Positions 53,609-61,617 are shown, numbered from the stretch's first letter. The stretch: DNA of 64,000 nucleotides from an uncultured Candidatus Poseidoniales archaeon (GCA_905182515.1 CAJJBW010000001.1:82275-146274), one strand, 5' to 3'. Notes: a model not told the origin generated them from the letters alone. Made by a program: numbers and translations.

Positions 53609-55498
53609 CTAATTAAATATATAATTAATGATTTGATTTGCAGCTTCTTCTGCTGAAACTATTGTGGTGTCTATTCTCATTTCTGGATTTGACGGGTTTT
53701 GAAAAGGGCTTGAAATACCAGTAAAATTAGGTATTTCCCCAGAGCGTGCTTTTGCATAAAGGCCTTTGACATCTCTCTCTTCACAAACAGAAAGAGGCGT
53801 GTCTACAAAGACTTCAACAAACTCATTATCAGAAAATAGTGTTCTTACCATAGAACGCTCTGATTCAAATGGAGAAATGAATGAAGTAATACAAATTAAA
53901 CCAGCGTCTATCATAAGTTTTGCAACTTCTCCAACTCTTCTAATATTTTCAACTCGATCGGCTTCATTAAAGCCTAAATCTCGATTTAGCCCGTGCCGAA
54001 TATTGTCGCCGTCAAGTGTTATTGTATGCTTACCCAATGCTTGTAACTTCTTTTCTACAATATTTGCAATTGAGGATTTTCCCGAACCAGATAGTCCAGT
54101 AAACCATACTAGTTTCGGAATTTGGGATTTTTGCTGCGCTCTAGAGTCTTTTGATACATCCATTTTTTGCCAATGGATATTTGAAGAACGACGAAGTGCA
54201 AAATCAATTAAACCCATTCCAACTGTATTGTTCGACATCCGATCAATTATGATGAATCCCCCCATGGTTTGATTATCTACATATGAATCAAATGCAATCC
54301 GCCGATCAAGAGATATATTACATACTCCAATTTCATTCATTTCTAATATTTTTGCAGGTAAATCACTAAGTGTGTTGACATCTACCTTGTGTTTTAATTT
54401 ACCTAATGTTAACATTGCTGATTGGGTATTTGATTTTAGGATATATTGCCTACCTGGTATCATTGGCTCACCATTCATCCATAAAATATGGGCCTGGAAT
54501 TGGTCTGCTTCGTGACAAGGATTTGATATCTCAGATATTACATCTCCCCGGGAGATATCTATCTCATCATGTAAAATAAGTGTTATTGATTCGCCGGCTG
54601 ATGCAGTTTTTTCTTCATTATTTCCAGTAATAATACTTTGAATAGAGGTTGTTTTACCTCCGGGAGATACTCTAACTTCATCTCCAATTTTTATTTTCCC
54701 ACTTGCTACTAAACCAGAAAATCCACGAAAATTTGAATTCGGGCGATTTACCCATTGAACTGGTAGCCTAAATGGGCTGTTTAATTTTTGGTTTGAAACT
54801 TCCACGGATTCAAGATATTCCATGATGCTTTGGCCATTATACCAAGGAGTGTTTTTACTATTTTTTACAACATTATCTCCCATTAATGCGGATATCGGGA
54901 TAGGTGTTATTTCTTCAATGTTTAATGCATTACTAGCAAATTCCATATATTCAGTTACGATATTATTGTAAATCTGTTCAGAATAATCAACCAAATCTAA
55001 TTTATTTATTGCCAGTAATACTTTTTTTACCCCCACCATCGATACAATAAATGAATGTCTGCGTGTTTGTGTTAGTACTCCTTGTCGAGCATCAACTAAA
55101 ATTATAGCTATATCTGCCGTTGATGCGCCAGTAGCCATATTGCGAGTATATTCTTCGTGACCTGGAGTGTCTGCAACAATATATTTTCTTTTATCGGTGG
55201 AAAAAAATCTGTAAGCTACATCTATTGTTATTCCTTGTTCTCTTTCTGCTGCTAAACCATCGACTAATAATGCAAAATCTATTTCGGAACCTTGGGTACC
55301 TAATTTCTTAGAATCTGCCTCCAATAACCTAAGCTGGTCATCAAAAAGCATGTGTGATTCATATAACATTCTTCCAATGAGTGTGGACTTTCCATCATCA
55401 ACAGAACCACAAGTGATGAACCTGAGAATACTCTTTTTTTGATGTGATATAAGATATGAATCGATATCTGTTGCAATTAACTCGCTGATGTGCGCCAT
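53609..55498 (-). CDS. cysNC: Bifunctional sulfate adenylyltransferase subunit 1 / APS kinase (CysNC)
   Basis: CysN half: GTPase that drives APS formation with CysD. CysC half: phosphorylates APS to PAPS. 629 residues. Seen: GSVDDGKSTLIGRMLYES near residues 31-48, DTPGHEEYTRNMATGAS near 113-129, AINKLD near 167, two beta-barrel domains, then the APS kinase P-loop FTGLSGSGKSSIAN near 465-478, LDGDNIRHGLNRDLGF near 495-510, FISPFESERSMVR and FVDTPLSVCEERDVKGLY. Both halves are complete. Making PAPS rather than stopping at APS fits use by sulfotransferases. It overlaps the stop of cysD (TAATG), so the two are coupled. Confidence 0.96.
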   Translation of the reverse strand: MAHISELIATDIDSYLISHQKKSILRFITCGSVDDGKSTLIGRMLYESHMLFDDQLRLLEADSKKLGTQGSEIDFALLVDGLAAEREQGITIDVAYRFFSTDKRKYIVADTPGHEEYTRNMATGASTADIAIILVDARQGVLTQTRRHSFIVSMVGVKKVLLAINKLDLVDYSEQIYNNIVTEYMEFASNALNIEEITPIPISALMGDNVVKNSKNTPWYNGQSIMEYLESVEVSNQKLNSPFRLPVQWVNRPNSNFRGFSGLVASGKIKIGDEVRVSPGGKTTSIQSIITGNNEEKTASAGESITLILHDEIDISRGDVISEISNPCHEADQFQAHILWMNGEPMIPGRQYILKSNTQSAMLTLGKLKHKVDVNTLSDLPAKILEMNEIGVCNISLDRRIAFDSYVDNQTMGGFIIIDRMSNNTVGMGLIDFALRRSSNIHWQKMDVSKDSRAQQKSQIPKLVWFTGLSGSGKSSIANIVEKKLQALGKHTITLDGDNIRHGLNRDLGFNEADRVENIRRVGEVAKLMIDAGLICITSFISPFESERSMVRTLFSDNEFVEVFVDTPLSVCEERDVKGLYAKARSGEIPNFTGISSPFQNPSNPEMRIDTTIVSAEEAANQIINYIFN

Positions 55499-56391
55499 TA
55501 GAAATACCCCTCTTGCTTCTTCTTTTCCATTGAGGAATTGCTATCATGATCGATTGTTCGACCTTGTCTTTCTGATGTTGTTGTAAGTAGCATTTCCTGG
55601 ATAATTTCAGGTAAAGAAATTGCATCTGATTCTACTGCTCCAGATAGAGGATAGCAGCCTAATGTCCTAAATCGAACGTTTTTCATCATTGGAGTTTCTC
55701 CTTCGATTAAAGGTAACCTGTGGTCATCAACAAGAATGAGTGCTCCATCTCTCTCCACTACTGGACGCACTTTTGAGAAGTACAATGGAACTATTGGGAT
55801 TTTTTCTAGATGAATATATTGCCATATATCTAACTCAGTCCAATTTGACAATGGGAATACTCTGATTGATTCTCCCTTATTTGTATTGGAATTAAATATA
55901 TTCCATAATTCAGGTCTTTGATTTTTCGGTTCCCAGCGGTGCTTTGAGGTTCTAAAAGAAAATATTCTTTCTTTGGCGCGAGATTTTTCTTCGTCTCGGC
56001 GTGCCCCCCCAAATGCAACGTCGAATTTATTTTTATCTAATGCTTGTTTAAGGCCTTCAGTTTTCATCATATTTGTATGTTTAGATGACCCATGAATAAA
56101 CGGGTTCATGCCGATTTTTTTACCTTCAGGATTAATATGAACTATTAATTCTAAGTCGGACTCTTTGGCGGTTTTATCTCTAAAATCTATCATTTCTGAA
56201 AATTTCCACATTGTGTCAATGTGCATTATTGGAAAAGGAATTTTTCCCGGAAAAAAAGCTTTTTTTGCTATATGTAGCATTACAGATGAGTCTTTACCAA
56301 TTGAGTATAACATTACTGGGTTTTCTGCTTCAGCCACTACTTCACGCATGATGTGAATAGCTTCCGCTTCCAATGCTGCGAGGTGGTTCAT
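55498..56391 (-). CDS. cysD: Sulfate adenylyltransferase subunit 2 (CysD)
   Basis: PP-loop ATP pyrophosphatase that forms APS from sulfate and ATP with CysN. 297 residues. Seen: [12 protein letters not shown] at the N-terminus, the PP-loop [20 protein letters not shown] near 28-46, [15 protein letters not shown] near 53-67, [22 protein letters not shown] near 127-148, the C-terminal [15 protein letters not shown] near 180-194, and [18 protein letters not shown] near 248-265. All are standard CysD motifs. Order cysQ, cysD, cysNC on one strand makes a compact PAPS-synthesis cassette. Confidence 0.96.
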   Translation of the reverse strand: MNHLAALEAEAIHIMREVVAEAENPVMLYSIGKDSSVMLHIAKKAFFPGKIPFPIMHIDTMWKFSEMIDFRDKTAKESDLELIVHINPEGKKIGMNPFIHGSSKHTNMMKTEGLKQALDKNKFDVAFGGARRDEEKSRAKERIFSFRTSKHRWEPKNQRPELWNIFNSNTNKGESIRVFPLSNWTELDIWQYIHLEKIPIVPLYFSKVRPVVERDGALILVDDHRLPLIEGETPMMKNVRFRTLGCYPLSGAVESDAISLPEIIQEMLLTTTSERQGRTIDHDSNSSMEKKKQEGYF

Positions 56392-56437
56392 TGCTTTCGC
56401 GTATGTTATTGTCTATTTCACTTCGACGGGAGTAGGT

Positions 56438-57238
56438 TCAAACAGAATTGTTTTGGTAAATCCAATCTTTTGTCCATCTATCATCAGATGTTACTAAAAA
56501 ATAAGGATTCAAGATTTTATCTATTATGTCATAATCTAATGTTTTCCCTTTAGGATCTAAAACTGAGCCCCCTGCGCCCGACACGACTGCATGTGCTGCG
56601 GCAATATCCCAGCATGAAGTTGGGCCAAATCTTGGATATAGATCTGCAGAGCCTTCTGCAACTATGCAGGCCTTAAGTGAAGATCCCATTCTTACTAAAT
56701 CATAATTTCCAAGTCTTTCTGCAAATTTTTCATCATTTTCCCCTCTGTGCGTCCCACTTGCTACTAATCTTACAGGAGCAGGGTATTTGGAAGGATTAAT
56801 TATGATTAATCCAGAGCCATCTTGCCCTCTTCTTTCGGAAGGGATCATTATCCCTCCAAACCATGTTATTTTAGTTACTGGAGCGTGTACGACGCCAAAG
56901 ATTGGTTTCCATCGATTTTTGTCTCGTAGCATTAATGCTATATTTACAGTAAACATACCATTCCTTTTGATGAATTCCTTTGTACCATCTAATGGATCTA
57001 CTAACCAACAAGTTTCACTACTTAGAGGGTTGCCTACTCTACCTTCTTCGGATATAATTGGTGTATCATCAATGGATTGGAGGCCTTTTATGATTATATC
57101 GTGTGCAGCTAAATCTGCCTCTGTTAGTGGCGAGTTGTCATCTTTATGTGATACCTGTAAATTGTTATTTCGGTTATATATTTCGAGTATGGCATCCCCT
57201 GCTAATTCTGATATACGTATAATTTTTTCATGGTCCAT
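56438..57238 (-). CDS. cysQ: 3'(2'),5'-bisphosphate nucleotidase CysQ
   Basis: Li-sensitive inositol-monophosphatase-fold enzyme that hydrolyses PAP, the by-product of PAPS use. Numbered from ATG 57238. Seen: SPLTEADLAAHDII near residues 34-47, PIISEEG near 58-64 with the metal-binding Glu, WLVDPLDGTKEFIKRNGMFTVNIAL near 78-102 in the DPLDGT core, and the C-terminal SCWDIAAAHAVVSGAGG near 206-222 with WD. The length of 266 is normal. ATG 57238 is preferred to the in-frame GTG 57247 because AGGTGG stands just before it. Position next to cysD supports PAP as the substrate rather than inositol phosphate. Confidence 0.93.
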   Translation of the reverse strand: MDHEKIIRISELAGDAILEIYNRNNNLQVSHKDDNSPLTEADLAAHDIIIKGLQSIDDTPIISEEGRVGNPLSSETCWLVDPLDGTKEFIKRNGMFTVNIALMLRDKNRWKPIFGVVHAPVTKITWFGGIMIPSERRGQDGSGLIIINPSKYPAPVRLVASGTHRGENDEKFAERLGNYDLVRMGSSLKACIVAEGSADLYPRFGPTSCWDIAAAHAVVSGAGGSVLDPKGKTLDYDIIDKILNPYFLVTSDDRWTKDWIYQNNSV

Positions 57239-57254
57239 TATGCCCACCTAAATA

Positions 57255-57809
57255 CTAATAATCTTGAATTTCTTTTGCGGCTGCTTCCAGATTTTCTCTA
57301 GTTTGCCCAGATAAATGGAATAAAAATGGATCTTCGTCCCCCACTATTTCCTTCCATGAGGACATGCTCCGGGCCCAAATTTCCTGATTTGCATTCCAAT
57401 CAAGCCACCTATCAATAAAGTCGCAGTGCCTTAAGATATCTTTATCTTCCTCATCTGAAAGTTTTCTCAAAATCATATTGGTTTGGGCCAAGAGTATTCC
57501 CCATGGAGCGTTCACTTTGTAGGTAGTAAAAGGGTTACGTTCTTGCACTACAGTTAGATGTTCGCGCCAAAGTCCCAAAACAACATCATAAGTCCAGCCC
57601 AATAAAATTACTAAAATTAATACGGTGCTTGCAATTGTTGAAAGACCCCAATATGTCAGAGATATACCGAGTAATTCTTGATTTGAATCAAATCTCCAAC
57701 TAACATAAGGCCACATCAATAACGTCAATGTTGTAATCCAAAAAACCATAGAAATCAAGGTTTGGCTTTGTTGAATTCGCCAATACTGGCGCATGAAAGC
57801 TTTCTTCAT
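57255..57809 (-). CDS. Membrane protein of unknown function, two helices
   Basis: Not recognised. 184 residues with two hydrophobic segments near 18-36 and 52-74, then a soluble C-terminal domain rich in Trp and acidic residues (WGILLAQTNMILRKLSDEEDKD, WLDWNANQEIWARSMSSWKE). No catalytic motif or Cys pair is seen. It lies between the LX ribosomal gene and cysQ on the same strand, with gaps of 58 and 16 bases, inside a gene order that is otherwise conserved in archaea. Confidence 0.62.
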   Translation of the reverse strand: MKKAFMRQYWRIQQSQTLISMVFWITTLTLLMWPYVSWRFDSNQELLGISLTYWGLSTIASTVLILVILLGWTYDVVLGLWREHLTVVQERNPFTTYKVNAPWGILLAQTNMILRKLSDEEDKDILRHCDFIDRWLDWNANQEIWARSMSSWKEIVGDEDPFLFHLSGQTRENLEAAAKEIQDY

Positions 57810-57867
57810 ATTAGTTCCTCAATGCACCTATGCTTTCACAATTTGTGTGGAATAAGTCTAAAGAACC

Positions 57868-58095
57868 TCATTCATCTCTAAAATGTGCAAGAACAACTGC
57901 TGCAGTTGATTCTGAAGGATCAATAGTTTTCAATGTTTCAATTTGAACAAATCTGCGAGGGACAGCGTGTCTACTTCCAAAATTAGAATATACGCGATGC
58001 CTGGCATCTTCTTCATCAGAGGCCACGATATCTAATGTGTAGGCTTGATCATGCTTACCATTCCGGAATGTGCCTATTGCCCTATATGCCTTCAT
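57868..58095 (-). CDS. rpl18a: Large-subunit ribosomal protein L18ae (LX)
   Basis: Archaeal LX/L18a/L20ae protein of 75 residues. Seen: the start MKAYRAIGTFRNG, a pattern shared by LX proteins, DIVASDEEDARHRVYSNFGSRHAVPRR near 25-52 with the GSRH motif, and IETLKTIDPSE. Start at ATG 58095 agrees with other LX N-termini; the frame continues to 58110. In many archaea this gene directly precedes prefoldin alpha and ftsY; here a membrane-protein gene and the cys cassette separate them. Confidence 0.92.
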   Translation of the reverse strand: MKAYRAIGTFRNGKHDQAYTLDIVASDEEDARHRVYSNFGSRHAVPRRFVQIETLKTIDPSESTAAVVLAHFRDE

Positions 58096-58188
58096 AAATC
58101 GGGCCAACAAGGGTTTTGATATAAACGCGACGTGTTGAACATAAAATTAATATATTAAATATTTTCTTTATTTTGTTGTTAAAAAATT

Positions 58189-58210
58189 CCATTAATTTTT
58201 AATCCGGAAA
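58189..58210. promoter_or_regulatory. Motif shared with the DDAH-gene promoter
   Basis: CCATTAATTTTTAATCCGG followed by AAA lies about 90 bases before the coiled-coil gene at 58299 and about 95 upstream of the divergent LX gene. The pairing of ATTAATTTT with AATCCGGAA recurs at 58785-58809 ahead of the DDAH-type gene, suggesting one regulator for both promoters. Confidence 0.35.
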
Positions 58211-58298
58211 TTATTATATAGTTGAAATATAGCAGTTTTAGGTCAAAGATACCCTCAAGGTTCAAATGGTTATGATGAAGGATGATTGTTGACTGCGA

Positions 58299-58754
58299 AT
58301 GGAATCCCATAAAAGTGACCATGATGAAGAGGAGTTTACCTCTATGGAAAATAGTAATCTTGCAGATAGACTACGAGATATTTCACAAGATAGACTGGTT
58401 GAAGAAGTAATTGCATTGTGGGACGAAATAAATAATATGGAAATTGAATTGGCAGCAAGTAGACGGCAAATGCGATCTATAGAATTAGAAAAATATTCAC
58501 AAAAAGATTCTGGTAGACCATTAATAGCAGAATATGAAGAAAAACTGAGAATTGCAAATACAAAGATAACCCAATTAGAGAAAAAGATTGAAAATGCAAA
58601 AATGCGAAACTCGGCATTTGCATCGGATCAAAATAAACTTAAAAAATTAGAGCTAAAAAATGCAAAACTATTACAAAACGAAGAAGAATTATTAATGTTA
58701 GTTCTTGATATGGAAATGCATATAGAAAAACTGATTAAAACTATTGAAGAATGA
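58299..58754 (+). CDS. Coiled-coil protein of unknown function
   Basis: Not recognised. 151 residues, acidic, with heptad patterns nearly throughout from residue 25 to the end (LADRLRDISQDRLVEEVIAL, ITQLEKKIENAKMRN, LELKNAKLLQNEEELL). No Cys and no membrane segment. A second ATG 15 codons in (SMENSN) would shorten the acidic head. The 5' end of the gene is divergent from rpl18a. Coiled coils of this length often act in structural or adaptor roles; nothing more specific is visible. It may share a regulator with the next gene. Confidence 0.65.
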   Translation: MESHKSDHDEEEFTSMENSNLADRLRDISQDRLVEEVIALWDEINNMEIELAASRRQMRSIELEKYSQKDSGRPLIAEYEEKLRIANTKITQLEKKIENAKMRNSAFASDQNKLKKLELKNAKLLQNEEELLMLVLDMEMHIEKLIKTIEE

Positions 58755-58793
58755 TATCATATTCATCATATAAAATAAATGTCAATTAATTTT

Positions 58794-58827
58794 ATTCCGC
58801 AATCCGGAATATGTATTCCTAATTCCG
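58794..58827. promoter_or_regulatory. Array of ATTCC/GGAAT half-sites before the DDAH-type gene
   Basis: In 34 bases there are four half-sites: ATTCCG at 58794, CGGAAT at 58805, ATTCC at 58815 and ATTCCG at 58822. They form ATTCCG-5-CGGAAT and GGAAT-4-ATTCC inverted repeats. The array lies just after an AT-rich TATA-like stretch (58770-58779) and 33 bases before ATG 58861, the expected place for a repressor operator. Confidence 0.5.
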
Positions 58828-58860
58828 AAGTTTTATCAAATCTCACATACTACGGCGTAC

Positions 58861-59655
58861 ATGCCGGGAGCATACGACAGAGAGAAAAAAAGTGCGATAA
58901 CTAGGAGTATTTCTTCTAGTTATTACAAGGCTTTGTCATCATATTTTGGAAGTGGGAAACCAGATTTAGAATTAGCAAAGGGGTCCCACCGTTCTTATGT
59001 AGCGGCCTTAGAAGCCCACGGCACAGACGTGATTGTTCTGCCAGGTTTAGACGAACATCCCGACTGTTGTTTTGTTGAAGATACTGCAATAATGGTTGAT
59101 GATAAAGCCGTTATTTCAAATATGGGTCATGATTCCAGAAAAGGCGAAGAAGTGGCAATAAAAGAATATTTGTCTAATGATTTTGAAATAATAAATATGC
59201 CAAAGAAGTGTTCCATAGATGGTGGTGATGTAGTATTTTTTGATGATAGGTTCTTGATAGGGATTTCAACAAGAACTAATCAAATTGGGGCTAATTTTCT
59301 GGGATCATGTGTAAAAGATAGCGGGTATGATGTTGAATATATTGATATTCCATCTTCAACACTACATTTAACCACTGTTTGTTCAAGCCCTAGGCCTGGG
59401 ACTATGATATTAGCTGAAGGGCATTTGAATGCAGAAAAATTCGATTTTGTAGATGAAATAATTACAACTCCAAATTCAGAAAGTTATGCAGCAAATGTGC
59501 TCGGTTACTCTAATGATAGAGTCATAATTGCTGGTGGTTTTCCAGAAACCCGTAAAATACTTTTAAATAATGGATTTTCAATTACTTCTGTCGATATGGC
59601 GCCAATAATGGAAGCTGATGGTTCTCTAACTTGTTTATCCGTATATATCAATTGA
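58861..59655 (+). CDS. Dimethylarginine dimethylaminohydrolase-family protein (DDAH)
   Basis: Guanidino-group-modifying enzyme of the amidinotransferase fold, 264 residues. Seen: GSHRSYVAALEAHGTDVIVLPG near residues 41-62, the substrate-binding CCFVEDTA near 69-76 (Glu73, Asp74), CSIDGGDVVF near 117-126, the catalytic SSTLHLTTVC around His169, and the nucleophile GSLTCLSVY with Cys258 near the C-terminus. The whole pattern matches DDAH more closely than arginine deiminase, which is longer. Expected products are citrulline and a methylamine from methylated arginine, or ornithine-related products from arginine. It has its own operator-like array and converges on the GGGP synthase gene. Confidence 0.9.
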   Translation: MPGAYDREKKSAITRSISSSYYKALSSYFGSGKPDLELAKGSHRSYVAALEAHGTDVIVLPGLDEHPDCCFVEDTAIMVDDKAVISNMGHDSRKGEEVAIKEYLSNDFEIINMPKKCSIDGGDVVFFDDRFLIGISTRTNQIGANFLGSCVKDSGYDVEYIDIPSSTLHLTTVCSSPRPGTMILAEGHLNAEKFDFVDEIITTPNSESYAANVLGYSNDRVIIAGGFPETRKILLNNGFSITSVDMAPIMEADGSLTCLSVYIN

Positions 59656-59666
59656 TTTTCTAATTT

Positions 59667-60479
59667 TTAATACTTTGTCATCTCAACTATAAATTGGGTC
59701 AGTTTTTTTTGTAACTCGTCAGCGTCATCATATTCTTCTGCTAAATTCCCAGTTACTATCCAATCCGCGCCGGCTTTGGCCGCAATTCTAGCTGTTTTAC
59801 CATCCCTGATTCCTCCGCCCACAACTATTGTGAGGTTGCAGGATTCTTTAGCAGATTCTATTAAATTAGGAGAGACTGGTGTTTCTGCACCACTCCCTGC
59901 TTCTAAGTAAATTAATTTAAATCCATAAAATTCTGCTGTTGTTGCATAGGCAGAAACTCTGTCTAAATCTGAAGGTTGGATTAAATTTGCCTTACCAACT
60001 TCTCCAACCTTTCCTCCCGGTGCACAAACTAAATATCCCATAGGTAAGGGTTCTATTCCGCTTTTTTTAATATGAGGGGCCCCAAGTACTTGCTCATCGA
60101 TTAAATATCTAGAGCTTGTGCTATTCATGAGCATCATAAATGTTACCGCATCTGCTTTTGTTGATAATGCTGCAGCACCCTGTGGAAATAATACCACTGG
60201 GATATTTTGTTCCTCTGAGGTGATTGCGTCTTGTGTCGCTGCCCATTTTACTAGCTCTAACATCTCTTTGATTGCAGATACTGTGGCTTCAACATTTTTC
60301 ATATCTGTATCCGAAGATCCGCCAACTAATATCATACTACTACCGGCATTTGCGGCTGCTAAGCATCTTTTGGCTGCAATGTCGGGAGTTTGGTCTGCTG
60401 GATCTATTAGAATAGCGTGTCGCGCGTATTCCTTTTTACTAGTAATATAATTCAAAATGCTTGTTTTATCATTGTTCAT
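59667..60479 (-). CDS. Geranylgeranylglyceryl phosphate synthase
   Basis: Forms the first ether bond of archaeal lipids by joining geranylgeranyl diphosphate to sn-glycerol-1-phosphate; TIM barrel of about 270 residues. Seen: HAILIDPADQTPDIA near residues 18-32, SSMILVGGSSDTDM near 47-60, VVLFPQGAAALSTKADAVTF near 96-115, LPMGYLVCAPGGKVGEVG near 145-162, LIYLEAGSGAETPVSPNLI near 187-205, VVGGGIRDGKTARIAAKAGADWIVTGN near 216-242 in short stretches that match the phosphate-binding loops. Family and key residues are clear (the group II, longer type). Followed on the same strand by a small unknown gene and a ferredoxin. Confidence 0.94.
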   Translation of the reverse strand: MNNDKTSILNYITSKKEYARHAILIDPADQTPDIAAKRCLAAANAGSSMILVGGSSDTDMKNVEATVSAIKEMLELVKWAATQDAITSEEQNIPVVLFPQGAAALSTKADAVTFMMLMNSTSSRYLIDEQVLGAPHIKKSGIEPLPMGYLVCAPGGKVGEVGKANLIQPSDLDRVSAYATTAEFYGFKLIYLEAGSGAETPVSPNLIESAKESCNLTIVVGGGIRDGKTARIAAKAGADWIVTGNLAEEYDDADELQKKLTQFIVEMTKY

Positions 60480-60500
60480 TTAATCCCTCAGTAAGTTTAT

Positions 60501-61136
60501 TCAATTTGCGTCGGTTTTAGTCAAGAAATTTGTGGCTGTTTGTGTTCCTATCTCTATTTCTGAGTCAATTGAAGTTTTTGGGTCTTTTCCTTGCCAAACC
60601 ATTTGCTGTATCCAATGATTGTGAGATGGGAGTTTGTCTTTAGACCATACTTCAATAGTGGAGTCGGCCCTGCGCCCAATGATGTAATTATTCATTTTTA
60701 AGGTGCCTTTAGTAGTTATCCCTCCATACCAAGTGTTATGTTCTGGGTTATGCTTATTCCGAAAAATTTTATCAAAATGAATTTTACCAGAGCTAATAAT
60801 ACCACCTCCGATAAATTTGACAAAATCATTATTTTCCTCAATTATTCTTGTCTTTAAATGAAATATGGTCCCTCTTTTTGCTAAAGAAATAGCTATTGAT
60901 TTCTCAAACCAAGAGCGTCGAACAGCATTGAAATTATTATTAGGTTCTTGAGAATATAAAGAAGTTTTCCACGAAAGAGGCAGTAACGGCCATTTGGATA
61001 TTATTCCAGGAGATTCGTCAAATAATCCTATTTCAGCATTTATAGAGAAAAAGTGGATTTGACAGTTCAAATTATCCAAGATTTGATGCGCTGCACAAAG
61101 AGATTTGAGATTTGAATCTAAAAATGCTATTTTCAT
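60501..61136 (-). CDS. Uncharacterised protein with a degenerate Rossmann-like N-terminus
   Basis: 211 residues, not assigned. The first 45 residues (KIAFLDSNLKSLCAAHQIL, then QIHFFSINAEIGLFDES) follow the strand-helix-strand order of FAD/NAD-binding oxidoreductases, with NAEIG resembling the end of such a fold, but the GxGxxG loop is absent. The rest is beta-rich with several Trp and no Cys pair. It lies between the GGGP synthase and ferredoxin genes on one strand. A remnant or partner of a ferredoxin-linked reductase is possible, such as lipid saturation by a geranylgeranyl reductase; this is inference only. Confidence 0.55.
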   Translation of the reverse strand: MKIAFLDSNLKSLCAAHQILDNLNCQIHFFSINAEIGLFDESPGIISKWPLLPLSWKTSLYSQEPNNNFNAVRRSWFEKSIAISLAKRGTIFHLKTRIIEENNDFVKFIGGGIISSGKIHFDKIFRNKHNPEHNTWYGGITTKGTLKMNNYIIGRRADSTIEVWSKDKLPSHNHWIQQMVWQGKDPKTSIDSEIEIGTQTATNFLTKTDAN

Positions 61137-61145
61137 TACTATTCC

Positions 61146-61352
61146 TCAATTTTTTAATTGAATCGATAGTGCATGAACAGGACATGCTGGAATGCATAAA
61201 TTGCAATGTGTACATACGGGTTCCTCTACTATAGCTAAAATATTCACAAGAGATAGCGCATTCACGGGACACAAAGCGACGCACGCTGCACACCCAAAGC
61301 ATCGATCCTCATCCACGATAAACTCGTGATAGACTAGCCGTGCCATGGCCAT
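61146..61352 (-). CDS. Ferredoxin with two [4Fe-4S] clusters
   Basis: Low-potential electron carrier of 68 residues. Seen: two cluster-binding sites, CFGCAACVALCP near residues 18-29 and CTHCNLCIPACP near 47-58. Both give C-x2-C-x2-C-x3-C-P. The first site is preceded by the FIVDEDR strand typical of bacterial-type ferredoxins. Starts at 61352 or 61346 (second Met) are possible. The neighbouring gene has a Rossmann-like start, and GGGP synthase follows, so electron supply to a lipid reductase is conceivable. Confidence 0.93.
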   Translation of the reverse strand: MAMARLVYHEFIVDEDRCFGCAACVALCPVNALSLVNILAIVEEPVCTHCNLCIPACPVHALSIQLKN

Positions 61353-61557
61353 CGGAGTAGGTTTACTCTCTCAAACTTCCCCCAACCCCTTTGTTTCTAC
61401 TGTAGTATCAAAATAGAAGTTCTAATGTTTGTTTAATTCTTAAAAATATATTATACGCAAGTATTCATTGTCTCTGTGTTTTAGGAAGTAAATAAATATT
61501 CTTTAACTTTTATTGATATTAAATTAATTTTTTAAAAAAATAAGACAATACTACATT

Positions 61558-61617
61558 GTCCAGTGGAAATCACAGGGTCCCCCTTCCGCTTTGTTCAAAG
61601 ACGACCCACACTGGGAC
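61558..61617 (+). promoter_or_regulatory. Structured leader upstream of purL
   Basis: Three nested stems can form: GTCCAGTG (61558) with CACTGGGAC (61609), one bulged G; GGGTC (61575) with GACCC (61603); and CTTT (61589) with AAAG (61597) around GTTC. The block is GC-richer than its surroundings and ends 26 bases before ATG 61644. It may be a cis-regulatory RNA. Alternatively it is coding, because the purL frame is open back through a GTG at 61563. Confidence 0.4.

Noticed and set aside
58248-58275. GGTTCAAAT resembling a tRNA T-loop
   Set aside because: No acceptor, anticodon or D stems can be built around it.
58201-58809. AATCCGGAA occurring exactly 600 bases apart
   Set aside because: The exact distance is taken as coincidence; only the shared motif itself is reported.
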